This document shows, piece by piece, positions 30,311 to 41,473 of a stretch of 64,000 bases of DNA. The notes below the pieces were generated by a model, which saw nothing but the letters and a program-made list of their open reading frames with translations, did not search any database and was not told where the DNA came from. Numbering within the stretch: the stretch's first letter is position 1; the number at the start of each line of letters is the position of its first letter. The DNA comes from Blastocladiella emersonii ATCC 22665. Lineage: Eukaryota; Blastocladiomycota; Blastocladiomycetes; Blastocladiales; Blastocladiaceae. The stretch is from contig JANHCV010000003.1 of assembly GCA_025594325.1 (NCBI GenBank), positions 1,488,001-1,552,000 of the forward strand, written 5' to 3'. The translations under genes and the position numbers were made by a program.

Positions 30311-32371
30311 CTAAACCTTGCGTGAGATGAGCCCGCGCATCATATCAAACGAGTTACCGTCGGGCTGGAGGACGAACACGGCGGCGGGATCGTCGACGGC
30401 GACGGTGCGCAGGTATCCGTTATCGTCGATGCCGACGATGCGGGCGCGGCGGCCCGCGTGCTCGGCGAGCGTGACCTCCTGGCCCGAGTGCAGCCAGGCG
30501 CCGAGGTACGCGTTGCGGAGCGAGGGCGAGAACCCGCCCGACTGCACAAACTCCTGCCACACGAGATCGAAGGCGACGAGAATGTCGGCGAGCGCGGCTT
30601 CGAGCGTGACGCGCGGCGCGCCCGCCGCGGACAGCAGCGCGTTGACGGACGTGGTCGGCGCCGCGTTGTCGATGTTGATCCCGCACCCGACGACCAGCGT
30701 GAACTTGCTGTCAAAGATGGACGACGTGACGAGGATCCCGCCCACCTTGATCGGCGCCGCACTTTCGCCGCCGGTGGGCGACGCGGCGTAAATGTCGTTG
30801 GGCCACTTGACGCGCAGGTTGGCGGGCTGCAGGCACTTTGCGCGGGTCACGGCGAGCGCCATGAGGTACTGGACGTGAACCGCGGCCGCGGGCGGGATAT
30901 ACGGCGCGTCGGGAGTCCCCGGTTCACGCATCGAGGTGCGCACGACAAACGAGAACTGCAGGCACCCGGGCGGCGAGATCCACGCGTTGCGTCCGCGCCC
31001 GCGGCCCGTGGTCTGGTGGTAGCCCATGAGCACGGTGCCCGTCGGGACCGCGGCCAGGAACGCCGGGTTCTTGTCGAGCACGGTCTGCGTCGACGTGATG
31101 ACGCGCGTGTACGCGAGGTGCGTGCCGACGAGCCACGCCACGTACCGGTGCGCGGCGCGGCGGGTCGCAAGCGCGTCCTGGAACTGCGCGAGGTGGAAGA
31201 AGGCGTGGTCCGCCGCGGGTTGCGCGGTCGCGTCAGGCAGGACGATGACGGGCCACGTGTACTCGTCGCCGTTGGCGCTCGGGCGCGGGTCGACGCGCGG
31301 GACCGCGGTCGTCGGCGAGGCGGTCGGCGAGGGCAGCGGGCCGAGGTGGAAGGCGAACCCGTCGTGCTCGTCCTGCACGACCCACGCGTCGCCCGTCGAC
31401 CCAGGCAGGGCGCGGCGCTGGGTGGCCGCGAGGTTCGTGACGAGCGCGGGGCGGTCGAGCGACAGGAAGTGGATCGGCATGTGCGGGTTGGTGGCGTCCG
31501 GGGCCGGCGCCCACGGGATCTGCGGCGTGACGAGGTCGAGGCCCAGGCGGTCGCCGAGCAGCCACGCGAGGACGCGCAGGCGCGTCGGCTCGGCGAGGTG
31601 CAGCGCCTGGACGAGGTCGGTGTTCGGGTGCGCGGCGAGGAGTGACGGCGAGTACTCAAAGTGCACGCCGGACAGCACGGCGCGGCCGTCGCCGACGCGG
31701 CACTCGATGACGGCGGGGAGCCCCGTGTTGGGCGATCCCTCGGGGACGGCGGGCGAGGGCTCCGTGTAGCGGGCGAGGACCGTGACGTCGGCGTGGTGCT
31801 CCTTGGCGAGCGAGGCCTCGTCAAAGTAGCACCCACCGTTGAAGTAGACGGGGAGCGCGTCGGCAGGTGCGGCGGGCCCCTCGAGGGCGACGGTGGTGGC
31901 GCGGGCGCCGTCCTCGGAGTCGTACTGGAAGCCCGGGTAGACGGCGCCGCGGGCGACGCCTGGGAAGAGGGCGAGCGGGCGCGGTCCGGCGACCTTGAGC
32001 ACGGGGTCGCGGACTTCGAATTCGATGGCGGACGAGGCGTAGTACGCACCGGCGCACAGGCCGAGGTAGCGGCCGCCGCGGCGCACGTACTCGCGGATGC
32101 GTGCGGCGCCTGTGACGCCGAGGTGCTGGGTGAAGGGGATGTCGCGGCCGCCCGGCATGACGAGCAGCGCCGTGGTCGGCTCCCACGGCTCGGCCGTCAG
32201 CGCGGCGGCATCGACCTTGACCACGTCGTACCGGCCGCCCAGCATCGAGCGCAGCGCCGCCCACGTCTGCTGGATCGGCGTCGGCGTCGCGCCCGCGCCC
32301 GTGTACAGCAGCACGTTGAGCTTACTCGCGGCGGGCCGCTGCGGCTGTTGTTGAGAGAGGTTGGAGGCCAT
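30311..32371 (-). CDS. BPL1: Biotin protein ligase with N-terminal amidotransferase-like domain
   Basis: An intronless frame of 686 residues starting MASNLSQQQ; the open frame extends upstream but without an ATG. The N-terminal half has the class-I glutamine-amidotransferase-like domain of fungal BPL1: LNVLLYTGAG, ALLVMPGGRDIPF, GRYLGLCAGAYYASSAIEFE (with its nucleophile-type Cys), and PVYFNGGCYF. The C-terminal half is the BirA-type catalytic domain: GYHQTTGRGRGRNAWISP at about residues 447-464, which binds the biotinyl-AMP intermediate, then LRVKWPNDIY, KVGGILV and GCGINIDN, with a small C-terminal beta domain. It attaches biotin to carboxylases in the cytosol. Transcribed divergently from RFWD3, 334 bases apart. 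Confidence 0.93.
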   Translation of the reverse strand: MASNLSQQQPQRPAASKLNVLLYTGAGATPTPIQQTWAALRSMLGGRYDVVKVDAAALTAEPWEPTTALLVMPGGRDIPFTQHLGVTGAARIREYVRRGGRYLGLCAGAYYASSAIEFEVRDPVLKVAGPRPLALFPGVARGAVYPGFQYDSEDGARATTVALEGPAAPADALPVYFNGGCYFDEASLAKEHHADVTVLARYTEPSPAVPEGSPNTGLPAVIECRVGDGRAVLSGVHFEYSPSLLAAHPNTDLVQALHLAEPTRLRVLAWLLGDRLGLDLVTPQIPWAPAPDATNPHMPIHFLSLDRPALVTNLAATQRRALPGSTGDAWVVQDEHDGFAFHLGPLPSPTASPTTAVPRVDPRPSANGDEYTWPVIVLPDATAQPAADHAFFHLAQFQDALATRRAAHRYVAWLVGTHLAYTRVITSTQTVLDKNPAFLAAVPTGTVLMGYHQTTGRGRGRNAWISPPGCLQFSFVVRTSMREPGTPDAPYIPPAAAVHVQYLMALAVTRAKCLQPANLRVKWPNDIYAASPTGGESAAPIKVGGILVTSSIFDSKFTLVVGCGINIDNAAPTTSVNALLSAAGAPRVTLEAALADILVAFDLVWQEFVQSGGFSPSLRNAYLGAWLHSGQEVTLAEHAGRRARIVGIDDNGYLRTVAVDDPAAVFVLQPDGNSFDMMRGLISRKV

Positions 32372-32705
32372 GGGGGCGATGCTGGCGGCGCGGCGCGGGA
32401 CCGAGGAGGCGGCAGAGGCGGCGAGCGGCCGGAGGAGAGGTGCGAGGAGAGCGGGGACCGGAATCGTGGTGGCGACTTGAAAACGGCGCCGTCTACGCGG
32501 TCTGATGCATGGATTCGGCAGGCGTTGGGGGAGAGCGGGGCGATCGAGGTGAACGACAAGTACGGCGATGTTGCGGCGGCGGAGGCCGGCACTCGCGGTC
32601 GGCCCGACCGCCCGTCGAGTCAGAGTCGCTCGTCGCTTCCGACGTGCACGCAACGGCAGCGACACACTCCCATGTAACTTGACGCAACGCTCTACTCTTT
32701 ATGCC
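32372..32705. promoter_or_regulatory. Shared promoter region of BPL1 and RFWD3
   Basis: 334 bases between divergent starts. An ATG at 32568 is in frame with RFWD3, with no stop between, so the RFWD3 protein could begin 46 residues earlier. A basic 98-codon extension of the BPL1 frame also crosses it but lacks an ATG. Confidence 0.5.
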
Positions 32706-35355
32706 ATGAATACGATACCCGACCGCTCGTACAGCGGCAGTGATGGAGCTGGCCCGTCGTCTCGGAGAGCAGCACCAGCAGCCGCCGCTCCACCGGCGAC
32801 CCCTCCGCGGCACGCGGGCCCTCCCGCCTCATCAACGCCCGCTGCACCTCTTGTGCGGACTCCAAACCATGCACCGGCACTCGCACGCCATGCGACGGCC
32901 CCGCTCTCGCTGTCACAGGCCCAGCTGCAGCAGCAGCAGGCCGCGCACCCGCTGCCGCACCATCATTCGCTCCCTGCTTCCATGCCCGACTCGCCGACCG
33001 GCTCTGTCACGCCGCGCGCTTCCAACGGCACCGTTGCCGCCGCACCCGCGTCGCCGCTCCGTCTGCCCGCGGCCGCCGTCCCGCATACACCTGTCCCGAT
33101 GGTGGCCCAGCTCGATCATGCTCACGCGCTTCCACCCGCGACTCCGCCACCACCACCACTCCTTGCGGGACCACCATCGCTGCATGCAGCGGGACCCGCT
33201 TCTCCCGCAGCGCCTGTCGACAACCTCATCGCGCAGCTTCCCGCCAGCATCGTTGTGCCTCCCCTTCCGCCACCACCCGCGCCCGACGGCGCGAACACGC
33301 AGGCGCCTGCGGGGCTGGTCGAGCTGTCCCCGACACCCCCTCCACCACCGCCACTACTCGCTGCTGCTGCCGCCGCTGCTGCACCCGCACCTCAAGTGCA
33401 GCCGTCGCCACCGCCTCCCCCACCACCACAGCCCGCCGGCACCAACGTCGTCAACCCGCCACCCGCGGAGCCCGATTTTGATCTCGAGGAGGCCGTCCAG
33501 TGCCCCATCTGCACCGAGCCCATGACCAACTCGGGCGCCCATCGCATCGCGAGTCTTGCGTGCGGCCACTTGTTCGGTCGATCGTACGCGCTCTCCAAAC
33601 TGCTTGCGATTCGTGAACGCAAACTGACGAGCTCTCGCTAGATGTATCGAGCGCTGGCTCGTCCCTCATGTCCGCGGCGAGCGCAAAAAGTGTCCCAGCT
33701 GCAAGTACGACGTATCCTACTCACTCTCCTAGCCCTCGACCACGAACACTGACCCGATTCCCTCGCTAGCACCACCGCCACCCACAAGCAGCTGCGCAAC
33801 ATCTTCGCCACCGCCGTCGTCGCCGCCGACACCGAGCAGCTCACCACCCTGCGCAGGGAAATCGACCGCCAGGTCGGCCTGCGCGAGCGCGCCGAGACCG
33901 AGATCGCCAGCCTCAAGAACACCATTGGCCAGATGCAGGACGAGATCCGGAACGCCGAGCTCAAAATCCGCGCGTTCGAGCAGCGTGAGCACCGGTGCGT
34001 TGGCTCGCGTTTGACTTTGCGCGATTCGAAGCTAACCCGCGATGCGTATCTCGCAGACGAGCACTGCGCGAGCACCCGGACAGCGACCGGTTCCAGACCT
34101 TTGCGTGGACGAACCAGCCGCCGCGTCGCGTCGCGCCATCGGTACGTGCACTTCGACTCTCCATTTCCAGTCCGCTCACGCCGTCGCACCATAATAGGGG
34201 ACGTTCCGCTACATTGCGCCGCTCTCGGACAGCGAAACGCTCGCGCTGAGCCAGCAGCTCGGCGCCGACCACAACGTGCTGCTGTACTCGGTCGGTCTCG
34301 CGCAGGCGTTCCCCGTGCAGGTCGGCCACACGAAACCGATCCGCGCGCTGACCGCGTCGCCCGCGGGCCGCGCCATGCAGTTCCTGACCGCGTCCGCCGA
34401 CACGACCGGGTGCCTGGTCAACGTGCACTCCATGTCGGTCGCGATGCGGTTCCAGCTGCGCAGCGCGGCGTGGTCGTGCTGCTTCGACTCGACGAGCGAC
34501 CTGCGCGTGTGGTACGGGACCGCCGACAACGCGATCCTGGGCTTCGACCTGCGGTGGCCGCACCAGCCCGTCGCCGAGCTGCGCGACCAGGACCTCATGG
34601 GACCCAACAACCGCGGCCACTACATCCACTCGCTCGTGCACGTGCCCGGCGGCGGGTCCGGGAACGACGGCACCCTCGTCGCCGCGTCGTACTGGTCCGT
34701 CACCTCGTGGACCGACTACTTTTCGCAGCAGGGCGGCGTCCCCGCCACCGTCATCGCACCCACCGCCCCGCCCGCGAGACCGTGCACCCGCCACCCGTTC
34801 AACTCCATGGAGCCCGGGTCCAAGTGCTTCGCCGTCGAAACTTGCGCCGGCGACCCCGACTACGCGCTCGGGTTCGCTTTCCGCCACCAGTCGTACCCCG
34901 TCAGCTGCGCGTTCGGCCGCGTTCCGCCCCGCGCGCCCGTCCGTATCTTTGACACGCGGCTCGATACCAGCTCGACGTCGACGACCGCTACGCGCATGGG
35001 CATGTGGCGCCAGTGGAGCGCCGCCGAGACGGGCGACGAGACGCCGACCACGTTCCTCGCCGTGTCCAACACGGGGTACAATGCGGTGCGTGTGATGATG
35101 ACGGTTTCGCGCGATCGACGTGAACTGACTGACTCCGCGCGTGGCGTGACCGTGTAGATTGACATCTGGAGCACGAGCAACGAGCACGAGGGCCGGTTCG
35201 AGTGCACGCTGACGGCGCCCACGACGACGCCAATCCTCGACATCAAGCCGCTGGTCGCGCCGACGCGCGCCGCCGACAACGCCCTGGCCACGCTCGCGGC
35301 CATCAACGAGACGGGCGACCTGTTCCTGTTCGACCAGAAGCTCGCGGGGCGGTGA
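32706..35355 (+). CDS. RFWD3: RING-finger/WD40 E3 ubiquitin ligase, RFWD3 type
   Basis: Six exons (32706-33583, 33642-33704, 33770-33994, 34057-34141, 34198-35085, 35158-35355), all in phase, give 778 residues, close to human RFWD3. A Pro/Ala-rich disordered N-terminus (1-255) is followed by a RING-type domain at about 264-316: CPICTEPMTNSGAHRI, CGHLFGRSCIERWL and KKCPSCN; the first intron interrupts it. A coiled coil follows (about 325-390), then a WD40-like domain to the end (HTKPIRALTASP, FLTASADTT, AAWSCCFDSTS, VWYGTADNAI, FLAVSNTGYN, IDIWS). In vertebrates RFWD3 ubiquitinates RPA and RAD51 at stalled forks and in interstrand-crosslink repair; the same role is inferred. Two donors are GTGCG rather than GTACG. 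It converges on the GRDP gene with 69 bases between. Confidence 0.9.
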
Positions 35356-35424
35356 CCACTGTGTACATTTGACTGATCCTCGTTTTTGTTGTGCGCCGAC
35401 AGTACATCATGTATTCAACGTCGA

Positions 35425-37555
35425 TCAACTGCCACAGCCTCCGCCACACCCGCCTCCACACCCACCGCCGCCGCCATCCCCGCCGCCGCCGCAGTTGCTG
35501 GTCCCGCAGTGGCTGCCCCCGCCGTGGTGGTGACCATCACTACCACTCCCGCACGCGGTCGGGCCGCACCCACTCGCGCCGCACCCGGGGCTGCCAGCGC
35601 TCGGGAAGAAGCCGCCGCACGCGGCCGTCGAAAAGTAGGTGAGGCTGGACGAGCTGCACGACGAGTAGAAGAAGATGGGCGCGCGGTCGGTGCGCGACTC
35701 GGCGCGGCTGTCCTTGCGCGGGTCGGTCTCGCCCATCGCCCTCGAGCGCTTCTCATCCGCGCTCTTGCTCCGCATCCGCTGCGTGAACGCGCGCGCGCGG
35801 TCCACGGGCTTGACGCCGATCCCGGGCGCGGCCGCGCACGCGCCGTGCTTGTTGATGGCCTTCTTGCGCTGGGCGCGCGAGTACAGGGCGAGCGGGAGGA
35901 GCAGCGGCATCACGGCGGTCGTGACCATGGTCTTGGGCGTCCAGAAGGGCCGGTGCGCCGCGTCGCACGCGTACGGCTCGCCGAACTTGGCGTACCACCG
36001 CGCGGCCGTCTTGTGGAACCCGGACTTGAGGTCCGACTGCCCGATCGTGTCGTCGTGGTTGAGCACGGCGCCGAGCGTCTCGCGCGTGTGCCCCGCGTAC
36101 CGGTGCGGGTGCAGCTGGTGCGTGTGCCACCCGAGGTCAATGTCGAGCGTCGGCACCACGAACGTCGCCGGGTCGTCGGCCAACAGCAGCAGGAACCGGT
36201 GGTACCGCGTCGTCGCCTGCGTCGCAAAGTCGCGCGCCGACGACTGCACGTGCGGCGACGCCATTTTGCGCGAAAAGTCGCGCTGGCGAAGCACCGCCTG
36301 CACCAGGTCGATGGACCACGGGCCCACGCCCAGGTCGCGGTACGACGACACGATGCGCCGGTGCAGGTTGCCGAGCGCCGATGTGGCTAGCGCCTTGTTG
36401 TTCCCGACCACGTCGCGCACGCTCGGCTGCATCCCGCGCGACATGACGGCCTGCCAGTTGGCGGGGTCGCCCGGAACGCGCGTCGCGAGGGCCTCGTTGT
36501 CCCAGTGCACGCGGTCGAACAGCGCCACGACGTGATCGCGCGTGGCGGCCGGGTTCCAGTCGCGCGTCGCCGGGTCAATGAAGGCGCCCGCGAGCATCGG
36601 CATCGCGTCCGGGTCGCGGCGGACCCGCGCCACGTCGTCGAGGAACCGCGTCGCCGAAACGTGGTCGACCGAGAACTTGGTCCCGCACTGCGCGCACTCG
36701 AGCCGCTGCCCGTTCATCCGGTACTTGACGTACATCTCGGGCGACACGTCCGGCACCGCGTCGAGGCAGCACGGGCTCGGCACCAGCCAGTACCGCGGGC
36801 CGAACCAGAGCGGCGCGCCCGCCGGCGGGAGGGCGAGGACGTAGTCGCTCGGCTCGCCCTGCAGCCCGCGCCGCGCGCACGCCAACGCCCAGAACGACTC
36901 GGACCGCGCGTCGGACTCGCCCGTCGCGAGCTGCGCGGCCAGGCGCTCGAGCGGGACCGCGAGCCGGTGCATGGTCGCGCCGTACACGCGGTGCACGTCC
37001 TCGAGGTACCGGATGGGCGACAGCTGTTTGTTCGCAGAAGCGGGAGGGTGTGAGTGTTGGACGTTCGCACAGCCTGACGACGACGACGAAGAAGAACCGT
37101 ACCATGTGCGCACACCAGAACATGGCCACGTCGAGCGGCGGCAGCGGGACCTCGAACGCGTCGACGGCGGATGCGGCGGCGGCGGTCGAGCCCTCGAGCA
37201 CGCCGATGGCGGCAGCGAGCGCGTCCATCCATATGCCGTAGCGCACCTCGGCGAGGCACAGGTACGCGAGGTCGGCGAGCTCGCTCTCGTCGGCGCACTG
37301 CAGCGCGTGGAACGCCTTGAGCACGCGCAGGTGCGCCTCGCACAGCGACGCCGTCACGCACTTGGCCACGACCACGGCGTTGGCGACGTTGCCCTCGGGC
37401 TTGAGCACCACGGCGGCGGGCGAGGTATGGGTGGAGGAAGAGGAAGCGGGGTCGCCCGACGACGACTCGGCTGCCGGCGCGGCGGCCACCTCGGCGGGCG
37501 GAGGAGCGACGTCCTCGTTGTAGTGCGGAGGCAGCTGCTGCTGCTCCTTGGACAT
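35425..37555 (-). CDS. Glycine-rich-domain (GRDP/DUF1399) protein
   Basis: Two exons (37555-37103, 37023-35425; 79-nt intron) give 683 residues. The DUF1399-type region has its hallmark VPTLDIDLGWHTHQLHP near residue 440-456 and AARWYAKFGEPYACDA; a preceding LECAQCGTKFSV may be half of a metal site. A short hydrophobic segment (VTTAVMPLLLPLALYS) and a basic stretch follow. The last 60 residues become Gly, Cys, Ser and His-rich, ending in repeats like GGGCGGGCGG. Plant GRDP proteins with this domain affect growth and stress responses; no biochemical activity is established and I infer none. A TATAAAA box lies 70 bases upstream of the start. Confidence 0.78.
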
Positions 37556-38701
37556 GTTGTTGTTTCGTTGACTTCGGCGGTGGGCGATGTAAGAGCCGAG
37601 AAGGGAAAGCGGGTGCGCGCGAGGTTTTATAGGCTGGAAGGAGTGTGTGCAGCGAGTCGAATGCGCTACTGTAGTGATTCGGGTGTGAGGGTGCGAGAGC
37701 GAGGACCGGGGCTGGCCACTGAGCCGGGCGCGCCCCCTGGCTCACCCTCGCTGATCACCGCAACGATCACGAAAACGTGTCGGCGCGCCACGAGGGTCCC
37801 TCCCTCTGGTGCACCCTTCCGAAAACGCACACCCTCCCATAGCAGGTGCACTCGTCGACCTGCTCGTTCACGAGGGAGGGTCGTTGGCCAGGCAGGGGAG
37901 GGCAGGGGAGGGCGTAAGGTGGGTGTGGCGCATCCCCCACGTGCGAATGAGAGACGCGTGAGCGGCCCATTTTGGAGAGCACAAGTGGACATGCGACTTT
38001 TGGAGCGGCATCAGTAATGACGCACAGGGTCTAATGACAAGCAATTACACTAGTGGCGTTTCGGGGACCGTTGTCCAGCCATGCGCTCAGGAAAGCTCAA
38101 GTGAGGGTGCAAAAAAGTGTCTCGCGTTTGACACGTGATAAAACCACGCGTCTCTTGAGCCGCGACGCAGCGCGAGACGCGTTGCGTCCAATGAATCGGA
38201 GCTACGAATGGGACGCGATGCTGCTCAGTCTTGGCCCGCTTTGGCGCGTGACGAGGGTTTCCACGGGACGTGGCGGAACACTTCGCTCGTGGACTCCCGT
38301 GCGAACAATGCCAGTCGCTCACTGCAGTCGTGTGCGTGCGAACCTGTCAAGCCGCAATAGGTCATCCTTTGATGAGATGAGGACCGCGTGGGCCGAGAAT
38401 TGATCGATTTGCCCATGCACGGCAGCGTTCCTCACGTCCGCATGGCCCACGGCGAACGAACTCCGCGTGACAGCGGCAGCACGCGAGAGCATTCGCATGT
38501 GAATGAGCTTTGACCATCCTGGGCCCATGACTTCGGTCTTCGTCCTCGTCGCGCAGTGTGCACACGATGCCGTTGTTCGGGATCGACGGGGAGGGAGCAC
38601 GCACCACGAATTAAAACGCACTCGCGCCTCTCGTCTCGCTCTCCAGCTCATCCTCCCTCGGGACCGACCGCCAGCGATCTTCACCGACGCTCAACATCAT
38701 C
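37556..38701. other. Intergenic upstream of GRDP and the cysteine-rich pseudogene
   Basis: About 1.15 kb. The TATA box at 37625-37631 is the only clear element. Short frames on both strands look random. Confidence 0.5.
37625..37631 (-). promoter_or_regulatory. TATA box of the GRDP gene
   Basis: TATAAAA on the minus strand, 70 bases upstream of the ATG at 37555. The spacing matches the lectin gene's TATA box (68 bases). Confidence 0.6.
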
Positions 38702-39064
38702 ATGGCCCCGCAGCAGAATGCACTTTATTTCGCCTAGGCCGGCGTCGTGGGCATGGCGCTCCGTCACTTCCCCACGGCTAACCTGACCATGAAGCAGCTG
38801 TACAACACGGCGGACAAGCTCGACATCCCGCGCTGCATCGCCGACTGCGCGAGCACCCCCTGGGGCGCCTTCACGTTCCTGACCGCCACGGCCTCGTCGC
38901 ACGCGTGCAACTGCGCCACGGCTACACCGCCCGTCAACATCACGGCCGACGGCGCGTGCCACCACCACTTCCACTGCTTTGAGCAGTCCGAGCTGAGGGA
39001 CGCCAGCGGCATCAAGCACCCCTTCTTCCGCCGACAACTATCCACTCGCTCCATGGTGCGTTGA
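38702..39064 (+). pseudogene. Broken copy of the neighbouring cysteine-rich surface protein
   Basis: Starts MAPQQNALYFA, then TAG at codon 12 (38735-38737) where the intact paralogue at 40194 has AAG (Lys). The same frame continues with close identity: AGVVGMALRHFPTANLTMKQ, DIPRCIADC, FLTATASSHACNCA. After about residue 90 it loses similarity and stops at 39062-39064, so the C-terminal two thirds are missing. A nonsense codon plus loss of the 3' part makes expression of a functional product unlikely. Confidence 0.8.
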
Positions 39065-40193
39065 AGTTTGGCGCGGATACCCGGCTCACCCACCCAATTC
39101 ATGTCTTCGAAAGAGCCGGCGATGACGGCCGGGCCAAGCTCACATGTGTCTTCTCGTACTCTCGTTTGGAAATACAGCACTACTCTGGACCTCAACTCTG
39201 CGCATCGTAACGGTACTCCTTTGAAGTCGACGCTCTCGAGACCATCTTTGAGTCGGGTCCATGTGCGGCACGAACGAGGTCCAGGCGCGTTTCACACATC
39301 CGGGAGGGTCATCGCTGTGGCGCAACGCGATCAGGTGACCGCGATCAGCCCAGATCAAGCGTTTTTCGAAGGACCTCTTGCCGTAGTACGCGAGCGGGAG
39401 GCATACGTTGTCATAATACTGAGTTTGAAAGAAAAACACGAGTGTATCTTGGAGAATTTCTCGTCTATGCGCCTGCGAAGTTGATTCGGTGATGCATGCG
39501 GTGATGCGGAGTAATGGGGCTGCGGTGCAGGCAGGACGCGCTGCGACCAGTTCCCACGTCGTCCCCATCACCCTCGCTCCAAGGCAAAGGTGAACTTGAC
39601 TGTAGTCTCGCGAACAACATCTCAGGCGACACGTGAGTGGCGCTACGCGTAGCGGGGGCAGACATCGCTCGCGCGGCGAAGCCGCGTTTGGTTCGCGTCG
39701 CCCAGGAATCGCGTGGCCTGAGCTGCCCACTTGACCAACTCTCATTCGCCCTCAACTCGCGTGCGCGACTTGAAGGCGACCGAATGCGCGCGCGCGCCCG
39801 TAGCATTGAAATCGGCCGTGAGCCGCAGCAGCGATCTCGTGTTGAGTTTGCAGGAGTTTTGGGGGAGCGCCTTGTTTTACGGAGTGTCCGTGATGGGCGG
39901 GCTGACCGACGTGGGCAACCGCTGCAGCTTCGCGACGCAGGAAGATTTGAGGGAAACCGCGTGGGCCTCGCGCGTGGGCCTCGCGAGGCTCTCACTGCCT
40001 TCACATTCCCCTGCCTCGCTTGCATGATTTCAACCTCGTCATTCTCACGGCGCTCAATGTCTCCTGCGACCATAGAGTGCACGAGACGCGCAGTTAAGAA
40101 GCAACGAAGATAAAGGCGGACCTCGCCCGTGCGTTGTCTCGCTCGCTCCCCTCGTCTTCTCCCCACCCTTAGACCAAGCAACATCCTCACGCC
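39065..40193. other. Intergenic between the duplicated cysteine-rich genes
   Basis: About 1.1 kb, partly less GC-rich (about 39065-39500). Long minus-strand frames here are shadows of the gene at 40194. No element is recognised apart from a weak AGATAAAGG about 85 bases before the next start. Confidence 0.45.
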
Positions 40194-40940
40194 ATGACCG
40201 CGCAGCAGAACGCACTCTACTTTGCCAAGGCCGGCGTCGTGGGCATGGCCCTCCGCCACTTCCCGACGGCCAACCTGACCATGAAGCAGCTGTACAACAC
40301 GACGGACAAGATCGACATCCCGCGCTGCATCGACGATTGCGACAAGTCGAACCAGGACCACTCGTTCGCCTTCTTCACCGCCACGGCGTCGTCGCTGGTG
40401 TGTAACTGCGGCTCGTCCGTCCAACTGGTTAACGCTACGATCGGCATCGGGTGCCACCACCGCAAGTTTGGCGAGTTCGCGGCGCCCGTGCTCATGCCCG
40501 ACGAGACGGGCATCGACGCCCGCTGCGCCGACGCCACGTACCTGTTCCCGCCGACTAAGGTGCTCCAGTTCAACGGCAGCGTCGGCATGGGCTCCTGCCG
40601 CGCGGTGTGCTACAAGGACCCGTCCTGCATCATGATCAACTACTTTCGCGTGACCGACGAGTGCCACCTCCTGTCGTACAACACGTCGCGCCCGTACGAC
40701 GTCGACCCCGAGGACGGCATCGTCGTGTGGTCGTCGCCGACGTACGCCCAGGACCCGCCGGCGCTCATGCTCGGCCCGTACTCGGCCAACACGTCGAGCC
40801 TCGACGCCGCCCTCCAGTCGATGCGCGACGGGCTCAAGGCCAAGGCTGCTGCCAACAAGAACCAGGCGTCGGTCGCCTCGCCCAAGCTCGGCCTGTTCCT
40901 CGTGATTCTCCTTGTGGTCCAGATGGTGCTCATGGGCTGA
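40194..40940 (+). CDS. Cysteine-rich, probably GPI-anchored surface protein
   Basis: An intronless frame of 248 residues. It has two cysteine-bearing modules of similar layout: DIPRCIDDC with ATASSLVCNCG, and MGSCRAVCYKDPSCIMINYF with TDECHLLSY. The second resembles WSC or PAN/apple-type extracellular modules, in which an ACxxxC pattern is followed by an aromatic core. Several NxS/T sequons (NLT, NTT, NAT, NTS) and a C-terminal hydrophobic tail (LGLFLVILLVVQMVLMG) after a small-residue region fit a GPI-attachment signal. No hydrophobic N-terminal signal peptide is visible from this ATG, which is odd for such a protein; an upstream exon or unconventional export would explain it. A truncated copy lies 1.5 kb upstream. 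Domain assignment is tentative. Confidence 0.7.
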   Translation: MTAQQNALYFAKAGVVGMALRHFPTANLTMKQLYNTTDKIDIPRCIDDCDKSNQDHSFAFFTATASSLVCNCGSSVQLVNATIGIGCHHRKFGEFAAPVLMPDETGIDARCADATYLFPPTKVLQFNGSVGMGSCRAVCYKDPSCIMINYFRVTDECHLLSYNTSRPYDVDPEDGIVVWSSPTYAQDPPALMLGPYSANTSSLDAALQSMRDGLKAKAAANKNQASVASPKLGLFLVILLVVQMVLMG

Positions 40941-41473
40941 TTGGGCTGCTCAGTTGTCGGTTTTGTGTGTGCAGAGGTTGCTCCAATTTTTGTGTCGAAT
41001 GCAGTGATCCTCCGCTTTTTTAATACCTCTCCATCAAGTCTCTAATCGGTGCGAGGTGAGCCCTCGAGTGGTGAGTGCGTTTAAACGAGGTGTACGCTCC
41101 GAGTCGGCGTGGAGGGCTGCGACGCGAAGGTCAGCTGCACGTGTTGCGACCATCGCGTCGTCGCCTTCTTGCTTGCACCTGACGCAACGACAAGGGGGTC
41201 GAGCCATTAAAATTAAAATTAAAAAATAATGGTTCTTGGTCTAATGTTCGTAGTGTGGCCGAGACGTTTGGGGTCACAGACTCGGCCTCGAACCAGTCGC
41301 GTTCAGCGCGCCGTGAGGACCCGCGCGCCGAGGACTTGGACGCCGGCCGGCTCCCCGAACTCGTCTTGCGCGGGCTCGCAGCTCTCGAAGGAGATCCACT
41401 TGGAAAAGCAACTTAGACAACGAATTGTATCAATAGTAGAAACTCACAAACGCTCCGCCCACGCCTCCGCTAC
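40941..41473. other. Convergent intergenic region
   Basis: 533 bases between the cysteine-rich gene and the SPT6 stop. It contains an (AAATT)n-like AT-rich run at about 41207-41228 and no gene. Confidence 0.5.

Noticed and set aside
39465-40667. A 400-codon minus-strand frame over the cysteine-rich gene
   Set aside because: Antisense shadow of the gene at 40194 plus intergenic sequence; no conserved motif.
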